A DNA stretch of 47,133 bases from Gammaproteobacteria bacterium (GTDB lineage Bacteria; Pseudomonadota; Gammaproteobacteria; Steroidobacterales; Steroidobacteraceae). The translations under genes and the position numbers were made by a program. A model generated the notes under the pieces. It did not search any database, was not told the DNA's origin, and saw only the letters and a list, made by a program, of their open reading frames with translations. Shown here in pieces: positions 36,508 to 43,489 of the stretch; within the stretch, counting starts at the first letter, position 1; each line of letters opens with the position of its first letter. The stretch spans positions 1 to 47,133 of the forward strand of contig JANYFY010000006.1 in NCBI GenBank assembly GCA_025359565.1. The letters run 5' to 3'.

Positions 36508-36799
36508 ATGATCGCGCTATTTTCACATTCGTTCACCTGCCTGGCGCTCATCGCAACGATCATGGCGGGACTTGCTGGTTGCGCCACCGAATCTCATCAT
36601 GCGCGCGAGGCGAACCTGTCGAGCAAGGTGCAAAAGCTCAGCGGTGCGCAAATTCGATAACCGCGAGGTCATCGGTTTTGGGGGAACGTCGGGCTATGAC
36701 TCGACCCTTAACGGAAAAGTGTTGGATCTGGCCATTCGTGTAGCGGTAGACCGACTTGTAGAGGGTACTGAAAAAGGTGCTTGGGCGCCGGGCAAGTAA
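36508..36799 (+). pseudogene. CsgG-family lipoprotein, frameshifted with internal deletion
   Basis: The frame from ATG 36508 (AAGGA 6 nt upstream) gives a lipoprotein signal with lipobox LAGC and about 25 more residues before TAA. In a shifted frame the sequence goes on as VRKFDNREVIGFGGTSGYDS and LNGKVLDLAIRVAVDRLVEG. In intact CsgG/HfaB-family proteins KFDNR stands near the beginning and NREVIGFGGTSGYDS near the end, roughly 130-150 residues apart. So the middle of the gene is missing and the two halves are joined at the shared Asn-Arg codons (36659-36664). The product cannot form the secretion pore. Confidence 0.82.
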
Positions 36800-36972
36800 T
36801 GGGTGTGGCGCGGACAGTCTTGCTGATAGTTATGACGGCCTCGGTGAGCGCGTGCGTAACGCCGCCAAGGTTAGGGCTGGGCAAACGGTCGTTGTATTCG
36901 ACCGCAACGTGCCAATTGCACGACTGGAACGAAATGAGACTACTTGTAGTGGCTCTCACCGACTCGCGTTGA
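36799..36972 (+). CDS. Small putative lipoprotein, possibly a remnant
   Basis: 57 residues starting at an ATG that overlaps the TAA of the CsgG remnant. It has a hydrophobic signal and lipobox VSAC followed by VTPP. In many proteobacteria CsgG-family genes are followed by DUF4810 and DUF799 lipoproteins, and this position suits the DUF4810 partner, but after the signal the sequence does not clearly resemble it. It is likely decayed. Confidence 0.35.
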   Translation: MGVARTVLLIVMTASVSACVTPPRLGLGKRSLYSTATCQLHDWNEMRLLVVALTDSR

Positions 36973-37090
36973 TGCGCGCCCAAGGAATATGTCGTCCCCC
37001 GTCGCGTCCCCTGTCTGCAGCGAGTATTCGCGCGGCGCTCATGGCTCACGCTCCTAATTCCACGCGAACGCGAAAAACTACTCTCTGTGG

Positions 37091-37106
37091 GAGAATAAAT
37101 ATTCTC
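37091..37106. promoter_or_regulatory. Short perfect palindrome
   Basis: GAGAATA and TATTCTC are separated by AA, about 90 bp upstream of the MazF pseudogene. It could be the operator of a lost antitoxin gene or a simple A+T-rich hairpin. Confidence 0.3.
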
Positions 37107-37197
37107 AACCTTACCTGTTAGCGTTAGGCATCGGTATCCCACGGATTGAGTACTTTATATGCCCTCAACGCAGCCCCGCGTCATTTACCCTTGCGCC

Positions 37198-37486
37198 ATG
37201 AAGCGTGGTGAGGTGTGGTGGGTCTCGCTGCCTGATCCTGTTGGCTCGGCACTAGGCTATCGCCGCCGTTGTCGTAGCTGCACTAACGACCAATCTTTCT
37301 CGCGTAAACGCTCCGGGCAACGTCGCGCTTTCGAAGTCTGGCTCAGGCTTGTTGAAGACCTCCGTTGTTAATATTTCGCAATTGTTGACAGTTAATCGCA
37401 TTGAACTTACCGAGCGTGTTCGAACGCTACCGGCGTTAGCTATACGACGGGTCGACGATGGGTTACGACTAATTTTGGGGTTATGA
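37198..37486 (+). pseudogene. MazF/PemK toxin with internal deletion and frameshift
   Basis: The ATG frame begins MKRGEVWWVSLPDPVGSALGYRRR, the unmistakable MazF/PemK start (GxVWWVxLPxPxGSExGYRRP). The next expected residues (about 16, PVLIVQxDAFNxSxxxT) are missing. The rest of the toxin follows in another frame from 37268: VVVAALTTNLSRVNAPGNV, SVVNISQLLTVNRIELTERV and VDDGLRLILGL, ending at TGA 37484-37486. The loss includes part of the conserved core near the active site, and the frame is broken, so the RNase is dead. No antitoxin gene is recognisable upstream. Confidence 0.88.
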
Positions 37487-37536
37487 CGTCCAACAACGCG
37501 TTGCAGCTGTCACGCGGGCCTTAGGCGTCACCATAT

Positions 37537-37779
37537 CTAACTATAGTAGCCATCTTGAGCGCCTATCTGATGAGTAGCGCCCACTGCGATCACTTCGCTT
37601 ACATGCGCTTTGATCAGGCTCCGCCGACCTTGACCCAACACCACTACGGCAATTTTTCGAGTAGCCAAATTCTGCTGATAGCTTAGGTTTTTGTCCGTGG
37701 TGATTAACACCTCGAAGCCAGCGGCTTCAGCTGCGCTCAGCAGCGCACCGTTTACTAACTTATCCCACCCACGCGCCAC
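37537..37779 (-). pseudogene. DUF5615-like PIN toxin, N-terminally truncated
   Basis: 80 residues: RGWDKLVNGALLSAAEAAGF, EVLITTDKNLSYQQNL and IAVVVLGQGRRSLI match the C-terminal two thirds of the DUF5615 PIN-like toxin family, including the conserved TTDKNL aspartate. The usual start (a short strand with the first catalytic aspartate, M(R/K)ILxDxGTP) is not found upstream. Without it the four-acid nuclease site is incomplete. It is another decayed toxin gene in the same 1-kb stretch as MazF. Confidence 0.7.
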
Positions 37780-38069
37780 TGCACTTGCCAGGAATGTTCT
37801 CTACTGCGGGGGATTGCGACCAGTCTAAAAGTGACATTGATTGTTACCCCTTAGAGCGTCTCGATTTAACGATCATTTACCTGACGAACTTACTTCCGAA
37901 TGGGGTCTTTGCAAAACCTTAGCTCTTATGGCGCTTTTCTGTCCCCCTCGGACCACAAGGCCCGCAATTCAGCAAATCACGCTAGCGATAGCTCTCGATT
38001 CCGCACCACACGCTTCTATCTGTACAATAACGCCACGAAGCGGCATCAAGGCCACCTGAGGGTCCACGC

Positions 38070-38819
38070 GTGCAGATAATCGCCATTACTAATATCAAAG
38101 GCGGCGTTGGCAAGACCACCACGTCGGTCAATCTCGCTTATCTGGCTGCGGCTAAAGGTAAGCGTACGCTTTTATGGGATCTAGACTCTCAGGGGGCCGC
38201 CACCTGGATGCTACGGGCTGAGGCTGAATTAGGCGTGTCGGCCAAGAAAATCGTCAATGACAAAGAAATCCTGGCTGACCTGCCCCAAACTACCGCCTAC
38301 GCGAATCTAGACCTGCTCCCAGCAGACTCCTCGTACCGGCACTTTGATCGGTACTTGCAGGACCGTAAGCGCCCGGTAGCGCGTCTGCTCAAGCTCAGTC
38401 GAGTGCTCCGCAATAGCTATGATTATTTATTTCTGGATTGCCCACCGGGCATCTCCCTACTTTCTGAGAATATCTTGCATGCCGCAGACGCGGTGGTCGT
38501 GCCCACCGTTCCGGCACCCCTGGCGGTACGCATGTTGACCGAGCTTACCGAATTCGTGGCCACCTCCGGTTGGACGGATCTTAAACTCCTACCTTTCTTC
38601 TCGATGGTGGATCGACGTCGAGCGTTGCATGATGAAATTATTGCCAGCGCCCGAATTACTTTTCCGAAAATCCTCCAAACCGAAGTGCCCTATTGGAGTG
38701 AAATAGAACGCATGAGTGTGCGGCGCGCGCCAGTCCCGGCTTATGCCCCCGAGAGTGCAGCGGCGGCGATCTACGCAACCTTACTCTCAGAAGTACTCGC
38801 CCGCTTAAAGCACCGCTAA
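38070..38819 (+). CDS. ParA/MinD-family ATPase, orphan
   Basis: 249 residues. The deviant Walker A motif is KGGVGKTTTSVNLAYLAA, Walker A' is LLWDLDSQGAATWML, and Walker B lies in YLFLDCPPGISLLS. The size and lack of an N-terminal helix-turn-helix are those of small type Ib or chromosomal-orphan ParA proteins that position cargo. No parB or parS-like repeat is seen next to it; both flanks are decayed or unrelated. The start is GTG 38070 with GAGG upstream. It could be a remnant of an integrated plasmid or a stand-alone positioning ATPase. Confidence 0.87.
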   Translation: MQIIAITNIKGGVGKTTTSVNLAYLAAAKGKRTLLWDLDSQGAATWMLRAEAELGVSAKKIVNDKEILADLPQTTAYANLDLLPADSSYRHFDRYLQDRKRPVARLLKLSRVLRNSYDYLFLDCPPGISLLSENILHAADAVVVPTVPAPLAVRMLTELTEFVATSGWTDLKLLPFFSMVDRRRALHDEIIASARITFPKILQTEVPYWSEIERMSVRRAPVPAYAPESAAAAIYATLLSEVLARLKHR

Positions 38820-38829
38820 GTGTTTCAGC

Positions 38830-39105
38830 CTATTTCAGCTCAATTTCCAGAAACCGAAACTCAAAAGCGTTAGCGTTGATTACATTGTGGTTGACGCCAG
38901 CGGGACGCGTATAAGACACCCCCGCTTTTAGTGGAGCATCGCGAATTCCGGCGGACTCTACCAGGCGCAATATACCCGTGGTCATCGGCACGACCACATA
39001 GTCGTGAGCATGCACATGTTGACCGGTCTCAGCGCCCGGAGCGAAGGTCCACTCGGTCACGATGACCCGCTCATTCTCAATCTGAATGGATGAAATGGCT
39101 TTCAC
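38830..39105 (-). CDS. Cupin-domain protein
   Basis: 91 residues. A single cupin barrel with motif 1 in GAETGQHVHAHDYVVVPMTTG (metal histidines H-x-H) and motif 2 in AGVNHNVINANAFEFRFLE. GTG 39105 is chosen since GGGG lies 8 nt upstream; GTG 39114 is the alternative. Convergent with the ParA gene and downstream of a decayed MarR-like regulator that may once have controlled it. Substrate unknown. Confidence 0.8.
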   Translation of the reverse strand: MKAISSIQIENERVIVTEWTFAPGAETGQHVHAHDYVVVPMTTGILRLVESAGIRDAPLKAGVSYTRPAGVNHNVINANAFEFRFLEIELK

Positions 39106-39126
39106 TTTAAGCACCCCATGATTAAC

Positions 39127-39298
39127 TCACCGATAACGAGCGATTAGTCGCTTTCCCAAATTAACACCAATCTGCGTCACCGTCTCAAAGCTAGGCTGCT
39201 CGCCCGGCGGGAGCACTGCTAGTGAAATCGCTTCATCAACAGATCTCGCCCTGTTTCTGTCAATTCACGCAAAATAAATTGCTTATGTTCAACCCCTT
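39127..39298 (-). pseudogene. MarR-like regulator, C-terminal remnant
   Basis: The reverse strand reads EHKQFILRELTETGRDLLMKR and then stops. In another frame it continues LAVLPPGEQPSFETVTQIG and ends at TGA 39129-39127. LTxTGRxLL followed by LxxLPPxEQxxF is the standard end of MarR-family proteins (wing, then dimerisation helix). Only this third of the gene is left and it contains a frameshift. It lies just upstream of the cupin gene. Confidence 0.55.
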
Positions 39299-39349
39299 TT
39301 CATTCACGCCAGCGTTTCAGTAAGGGAGTTACTTAACAACGGAGTTCTT

Positions 39350-40132
39350 ATGAAACGCGTGCTATATCTTTTGATGTCACTGGCAATAGCGGTCAACTGC
39401 CCTGCTCGGGGAGTGGGCGATCTGGCGGAGGTCGCTATTATTGATCGCGATAGCGGTGAGACGCTAGATTCTCACTACTATCATGGGGAGTATTGGGTCG
39501 CGGGACGGCCAGGTGCTCGCTATGCCATTGAGTTGCACAATCGCTTAGGTGAGCGTTTGATGGCCGTACTCTCGGTGGACGGTGTCAATGTCATCACGGG
39601 TGCCACGGCAGGCTGGAATCAAACTGGCTATGTGTTCGGTGCCGGCGAGCGCAACCAAATTTCGGGTTGGCGGAAGTCTGATACGGAGATCGCGGACTTT
39701 ATATTCACGGAATCATCGCATTCTTACGCGGAGCGCACGGGACGCCCCAAAAATGTGGGGGTAATAGGTGTGGCGCTGTTTCGTGAAATGCGAGTAGTGC
39801 AAAAGTATGCACCCGCCTTGCAAGAACAACGATCCGAAGATGCGTCCAACAAGAGCCTTGACCGCGGTAGTGTCGCTGCGCAAGCGCCCGCGCCCGCGCC
39901 AGCACCTAACGCTAAACTTGGAACCGGTCACGGCGAGCGCGAATATTCGAATATTGAGCGTACGGAATTTGCCAAATCACAACAACAACCCAATGAAATT
40001 ATCCGCATTCACTACGACAGCACGGAGAATTTGGTGGCGATGGGCATCATCCGGCACACGCATCGGTATCCGGCCGCCGTAGAGCCCTTTCCGGCATCGC
40101 CAGATTCCTATGTGCCAGACCCACCGGGATAG
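39350..40132 (+). CDS. Secreted protein of unknown function, sigma-factor associated
   Basis: 260 residues with a signal peptide (YLLMSLAIAVNCPARG). A compact N-terminal domain (about 25-150) carries YHGEYWVAGRPGARYAIEL, RLMAVLSVDGVNVITGATA and the ISGWRKSDTEIADF stretch, then RTGRPKNVGVIGVALFRE. A low-complexity Ala-Pro linker (about 180-190) leads to a tail with RIHYDSTENLVAMGII. I recall similar proteins encoded next to ECF sigma factors in Xanthomonadales and Burkholderiales, but know of no assigned function. GGAG lies 5 nt before the ATG. It is 21 bp upstream of the sigma-factor gene and probably in one operon with it. Confidence 0.78.
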   Translation: MKRVLYLLMSLAIAVNCPARGVGDLAEVAIIDRDSGETLDSHYYHGEYWVAGRPGARYAIELHNRLGERLMAVLSVDGVNVITGATAGWNQTGYVFGAGERNQISGWRKSDTEIADFIFTESSHSYAERTGRPKNVGVIGVALFREMRVVQKYAPALQEQRSEDASNKSLDRGSVAAQAPAPAPAPNAKLGTGHGEREYSNIERTEFAKSQQQPNEIIRIHYDSTENLVAMGIIRHTHRYPAAVEPFPASPDSYVPDPPG

Positions 40133-40153
40133 TGGCGTGCCATAATGAGGTAA

Positions 40154-40699
40154 ATGAGTGCGGATGAAAGTGATGAAGCCTTGATGGTGAGTTATGCGCG
40201 TGGTGACACGAGTGCATTTGAACGGCTTTATCATCGGCATGAAATGCGCGTTTGGCGCTATCTAGAACGCAATGTGCGTAACCGGGCGACAGCAGATGAG
40301 TTGATGCAGGAGGTTTGGTTTGCTGTCGCCCGGGACGCGCCGCGCTATGCGCCCAGCGCGCGATTTACGACCTGGTTATTTACGATCGCACACAATCGAA
40401 TGATTGATTCTATTCGCGCTCACCGCGAGCACATGAGTTTGGAGGTTTTAGGTTACGAAATTGCGGATCCGCTGGCGAGTCCCGTGAGTGAGGCCATTAC
40501 TCGCGATCAAGCCACGGCGCTGAATCGAGCGGTAGGGCAATTGGGCCATGAGCAACGCGAGGCGTTCTTGCTGCAAATGGAAGGCGAGCTTGGCATCGAG
40601 GAGATCGCGGCTATTACCGGCGCTAGCTTCGAGACCACCAAAAGTCGGCTGCGCTACGCGCGGACTCGATTGCGTGAGCTACTACAGGAGTACGCATGA
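40154..40699 (+). CDS. ECF RNA polymerase sigma factor
   Basis: 181 residues with both ECF domains. Sigma2 (about 10-80) contains YHRHEMRVWRYLER, ADELMQEVWFAVARD and FTTWLFTIAHNRMIDSIR. Sigma4 (about 120-175) contains REAFLLQMEGELGIEEIAAI then TGASFETTKSRLRYARTRL, the helix-turn-helix. It directs RNA polymerase to promoters of a specific stress or envelope regulon. Its stop overlaps the start of the next gene by ATGA, which indicates coupled synthesis with its probable regulator. Confidence 0.92.
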   Translation: MSADESDEALMVSYARGDTSAFERLYHRHEMRVWRYLERNVRNRATADELMQEVWFAVARDAPRYAPSARFTTWLFTIAHNRMIDSIRAHREHMSLEVLGYEIADPLASPVSEAITRDQATALNRAVGQLGHEQREAFLLQMEGELGIEEIAAITGASFETTKSRLRYARTRLRELLQEYA

Positions 40700-41550
40700 G
40701 CGACCTTGACGAAGACTATCGACGGCTGTCGGCTGTCGATGCTAGCCGCCCTAGTGAGTCGGTGCGTCGCGCGGTGCTAGAGCATGCCGGGCGTATGGCG
40801 GAGCTGCGTACTACCCAAGAGAATCCTATTACCCAAGAGAATCCTATTACCCACGGGCATCTTACCGCCCCAGGGCAGCCTGCGGATATTGGGTCGCGCC
40901 GATGGTGGGCGGGGGCTAAAAATACTCGTTGGCGACCTGCCGCTTTTAGCGTGCTTGCGGCGGCGACTATCGCGGGATTTCTAGTATTGCCGCGCTTTCT
41001 GGTGCCGGACCCTAAGCCGGTGGTTGCGGCGGTGAATACGACAGCCGCGGCGCGAGATAGCGCCGTAGCGCCGGCGGCGGCGCTCACGCCCCCTAGCGCA
41101 GACGTGGCACCCGCGCCACCTCGCGTAGCTGCAGCGAATAGGGGTACTTTAACGGCCCCTGCGTTTGAGGAAAAAAAGGCAATTGAACCTGCGTCCCGGC
41201 GAGACACGAGGCGCCTGGAGCAGTACGCTGAGGCTAGCCCTCGTGACGCGGCGCCTGATTCCCTTGGGAAGTCTAAGGTTGCCGCCGGGCTGACTGCCAG
41301 TGAAGCGGGTACTGCGCATGGTCTCACTGACCTGGATGCGCAGGGCCACACGCCCCTCATGTTGGCGGTGTTGATCGGCGACGCTCAGGCCGTCGATGCA
41401 TTGTTGGCGCGGGGGGCGGATCCGAGTGTAGCCGATGCGGACGGTACCACGCCTCTGCAGGCCGCAGCCGCGCACTCACAAACCGCCATCGCAGCTAGGC
41501 TACATCGCGCGGTGACTCGCGCCGCAAAGCCCGATGCTATTCGGAACTAA
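40696..41550 (+). CDS. Membrane protein with periplasmic ankyrin repeats, probable anti-sigma factor
   Basis: 284 residues. Residues 1-75 are cytoplasmic (DEDYRRLSAVDASRPSESVR), a single membrane helix lies at about 91-107 (FSVLAAATIAGFLVLPRFL), then an Ala/Pro-rich linker, and two ankyrin repeats close the protein (DAQGHTPLMLAVLIGDAQAV, DADGTTPLQAAAAHSQTAI). Placement and ATGA coupling with the ECF sigma gene make it the likely anti-sigma factor, although the usual zinc-binding HxxxCxxC motif is absent. An ankyrin sensor in the periplasm is unusual. The last eight residues (AKPDAIRN) are encoded by a sequence repeated at 42708. Confidence 0.75.
   Translation: MSDLDEDYRRLSAVDASRPSESVRRAVLEHAGRMAELRTTQENPITQENPITHGHLTAPGQPADIGSRRWWAGAKNTRWRPAAFSVLAAATIAGFLVLPRFLVPDPKPVVAAVNTTAAARDSAVAPAAALTPPSADVAPAPPRVAAANRGTLTAPAFEEKKAIEPASRRDTRRLEQYAEASPRDAAPDSLGKSKVAAGLTASEAGTAHGLTDLDAQGHTPLMLAVLIGDAQAVDALLARGADPSVADADGTTPLQAAAAHSQTAIAARLHRAVTRAAKPDAIRN
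40813..40848 (+). repeat. Tandem 18-bp repeat within the ankyrin gene
   Basis: ACCCAAGAGAATCCTATT occurs twice in a row, encoding TQENPI twice in the cytoplasmic part before the membrane helix. A third, diverged copy begins right after (ACCCACGGG). The unit keeps the frame, so length changes would be tolerated. Confidence 0.8.
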
Positions 41551-41583
41551 ACAAACTGCCCTGCAATCCACCGACCTCGGCGA
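41523..41583 (+). repeat. Left copy of 61-bp direct repeat flanking the toxin-antitoxin pair
   Basis: 38 bp (41523-41560) are identical to 42708-42745 and the next 23 bp match at 19 positions. It encodes the end of the ankyrin gene on the plus strand and, in reverse, LFSSE plus TAG, the C-terminus of the TIGR00266-family protein encoded further right. Confidence 0.9.
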
Positions 41584-41778
41584 TATTGCACGCATACCGC
41601 TTAAGTGTCCTGACTGACACGTGATCTGACGGACAGCGCCAAATCTGGTCAAATAGTCCAATGCTGCACAACGACGGTCCTTCTGCGTCATTGACCTCGA
41701 GCCACCGGCCGCGAACGTCGGTTACATGGGAGTAACAATTTCCAGAACAATCGGCAGGTAGTTCTTGTATCAGCACAT

Positions 41779-41815
41779 TTGCATCTCAAATAGGCATGTA
41801 GTACATTGTAATACA
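41779..41815 (+). promoter_or_regulatory. Promoter with twin-palindrome operator of the toxin-antitoxin pair
   Basis: TTGCAT (41779-41784) and TACATT (41802-41807), 17 bp apart, form a sigma-70-like promoter. Over the -10 box lie two 9-bp perfect palindromes, TGTAGTACA (41797-41805) and TGTAATACA (41807-41815), with centres 10 bp apart. Two sites on one face of the helix are what a ribbon-helix-helix antitoxin needs for cooperative binding. The second site ends on the A of the antitoxin start codon. Confidence 0.7.
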
Positions 41816-42036
41816 TGAGTACGTTGACACTGCGTGTACCGGATGAGTTGGACAGAGCCCTGGAACGTCAAAGCGCCGCCCAGGGAATTTCCAAGAGCGA
41901 TCTTGCCCGAGAGGCGCTGAAGCGCTACCTGCGAGTAGCCGAGTTTCGCACATTACGCACCAGACTAGTCGCTCGCGCTCAGGCGGGCGGAATTGACACC
42001 GATGAGGACGTATTCAACACCCTGCGTAAGCGGTGA
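41815..42036 (+). CDS. Ribbon-helix-helix (CopG-like) antitoxin
   Basis: 73 residues. The N-terminal strand STLTLRVPDELDRALERQ and helices in AAQGISKSDLAREALKRYL form a standard RHH DNA-binding fold. The C-terminal part (LVARAQAGGIDTDEDVFNTL) would fold over the toxin. It represses its own operon and neutralises the PIN toxin whose GTG start overlaps its TGA stop. The twin palindrome at its start codon is the expected operator. With almost no leader, translation may start on a very short or leaderless message. Confidence 0.88.
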   Translation: MSTLTLRVPDELDRALERQSAAQGISKSDLAREALKRYLRVAEFRTLRTRLVARAQAGGIDTDEDVFNTLRKR

Positions 42037-42440
42037 GAATTGCGATTGATACGTCGGTACTCATTGCGGCTCACATCAGCCGCGCCGGCGTATGCGCCGA
42101 GATGCTGGAGGATGTTCTGTTGCACCATGAGTTGGTGATTTCAGAATTCATACTTGAGGAATTGGGCCGGAAGCTGCTGGAGAAATTCAATTTCCCCAAA
42201 TCCGAGATTGCCCAAGTCGCTGCGTTTCTTAGGCGCTCGTCCATTGTTGTTATACCGGCAGAGCTGCCCCCAAGTGTCTGCCGAGATCCGGATGACGTGC
42301 CGGTGTTAGGCACTGCGGTCGGCGGCGGGTGCACGCTACTCATCAGCGTTGATCGTGATTTGCTAGATATGCGCAGCATCAACGACATCCCCATTATTCG
42401 TCCAGGCGACTTTTGGAGACGGACAACCGAGTCTCAGTGA
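42033..42440 (+). CDS. PIN-domain toxin (VapC-like, putative toxin component of PIN family)
   Basis: 135 residues with the conserved acids of the PIN nuclease: D6 in MRIAIDTSVL, a glutamate in SEFILEELGRKLLEKF (E42 or E43), D88 in CRDPDDVPVLGTA and D107/D109 in LLISVDRDLLDM. Such enzymes cleave RNA when free of antitoxin. GTG 42033 overlaps the antitoxin stop (GTGA), so synthesis is coupled. All catalytic positions are present, in contrast to the broken toxins at 37.2-37.8 kb. The pair lies between two copies of a 61-bp direct repeat. Confidence 0.9.
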   Translation: MRIAIDTSVLIAAHISRAGVCAEMLEDVLLHHELVISEFILEELGRKLLEKFNFPKSEIAQVAAFLRRSSIVVIPAELPPSVCRDPDDVPVLGTAVGGGCTLLISVDRDLLDMRSINDIPIIRPGDFWRRTTESQ

Positions 42441-42707
42441 GCAGCGGGTTGTGACCCCATGCTGACGCCCTTCGCGGATGATCGCATCCTTAGTAAAAAG
42501 CTCAACAAATTCCCCGGCAACCCCCCGACACGCTGCGTATCGCGAAATTTACTCACGCCAAGCGCATCGTCCGGGACATTTTACCGGCAGCGGTCGCGTC
42601 CTGACCCGTTGCTGTCTTCCGCCAGTGGCAGCTTCCTAGCACCTCTGTTGGCTTAGGAGCGCTCAATTGAACGCCTCTTGCCCGCCGATGTAAGCGTTGG
42701 CTCCCAG
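42441..42707. other. Non-coding stretch between toxin and right repeat
   Basis: 267 bp with only short frames lacking codon bias or recognisable similarity. No hairpin strong enough to call a terminator was seen. Confidence 0.3.
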
Positions 42708-42768
42708 CGCAAAGCCCGATGCTATTCGGAACTAAACAAACTGCCTAGCAATCCGCCGACCGCGGCGA
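42708..42768 (+). repeat. Right copy of 61-bp direct repeat, within TIGR00266-family gene end
   Basis: Same 61-bp unit as at 41523-41583. Here it belongs to the 3' end of the TIGR00266/AIM24-family gene (LFSSE and stop) and is probably the original copy. Confidence 0.9.
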
Positions 42769-43477
42769 CTCCCGCCACTTTCCCGAGGGTGCCGGTGCCT
42801 TCGGAGGATCCGGGCAGATAGCGTCCAATCTCTTCGGCGAGATTCATGATGGGCATACTTTGTAGCCACACATGACCGGGGCCGGTCAGCGTCGCGAGAA
42901 ACAGCCCTTCGCCGCCAAATAATACATTGCGAAAGCCGCGAATCATTTGAATATCAAACTGCACCGTCGGCTCTTGAATACCGACATGCCCCGCATGCAC
43001 CAGCAAGCGTTCGCCTGCTGCCAAATCGCGTTCTACCAATTCACCCGATAGATCTAGCCACACCACGCCGGGGCCCGTGACCTTCTGCAAAATAAAACCT
43101 TCGCCGCCGAAGAACCCCGCACCGATGCGCTGCTGCCAGGCTATTTCTAGGGTCACGGATTTCTGAGCGCACAAAAAAGTTTCTTTGCGGCAAATCAGCG
43201 ATTGATTAGCCGCTAAATTCTTCGCGATGATGGTGCCGGGAAAACGCGGCGCAAACGCAATGTGTGCTGCTGCCTTGGCTGTAAACTCGGTAATAAAAAG
43301 ACTGCCGCCACTTAAGCTGCGCTTGATCCCGGCAAAAAACCCTCCCCCGGTATGAGTTTGCATCAGAATCGTATCTGACATCCACGCCATACAATTGGTT
43401 TGGCTGAACAAAGGTTAGTCAGCACTCAGCTCGACCGCGACGGTCTGCATGGTGGTTCCCGAAATTTCGTAGCGCAT
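42722..43477 (-). pseudogene. TIGR00266/AIM24-family protein with early nonsense codon
   Basis: Counting from ATG 43477 the frame reads MRYEISGTTMQTVAVELSAD, then TAA (43417-43415) as codon 21, and goes on without shift as PLFSQTNCMAWMSDTI. The remaining 230 codons are intact: GGGFFAGIKRSLSGGSLF, GEGFILQKVTGPGVVWLDL, FGGEGLFLATLTGPGHVWLQ and a glycine-rich C-terminus. The family normally starts with such a (K/R)YEIxGTTMQ strand. A single C-to-T change (CAA to TAA) would explain the break. Reinitiation downstream would yield a protein lacking the first strand. It lies 12 bp downstream of the protease gene. Confidence 0.85.
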
Positions 43478-43489
43478 CGTGTAAAACCC

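Noticed and set aside
41537-41776. A 79-codon reverse-strand frame ending in the TIGR00266 C-terminus
   Set aside because: Only the last residues are family-like, and they come from the duplicated repeat; the rest has no recognisable features and lies in the antitoxin promoter region.
42722-43477. Programmed readthrough or recoding at the TAA, and likewise at the TGA in the flippase relic
   Set aside because: No recoding context or selenocysteine-type structure is visible, and the flippase is also truncated, so decay is simpler.
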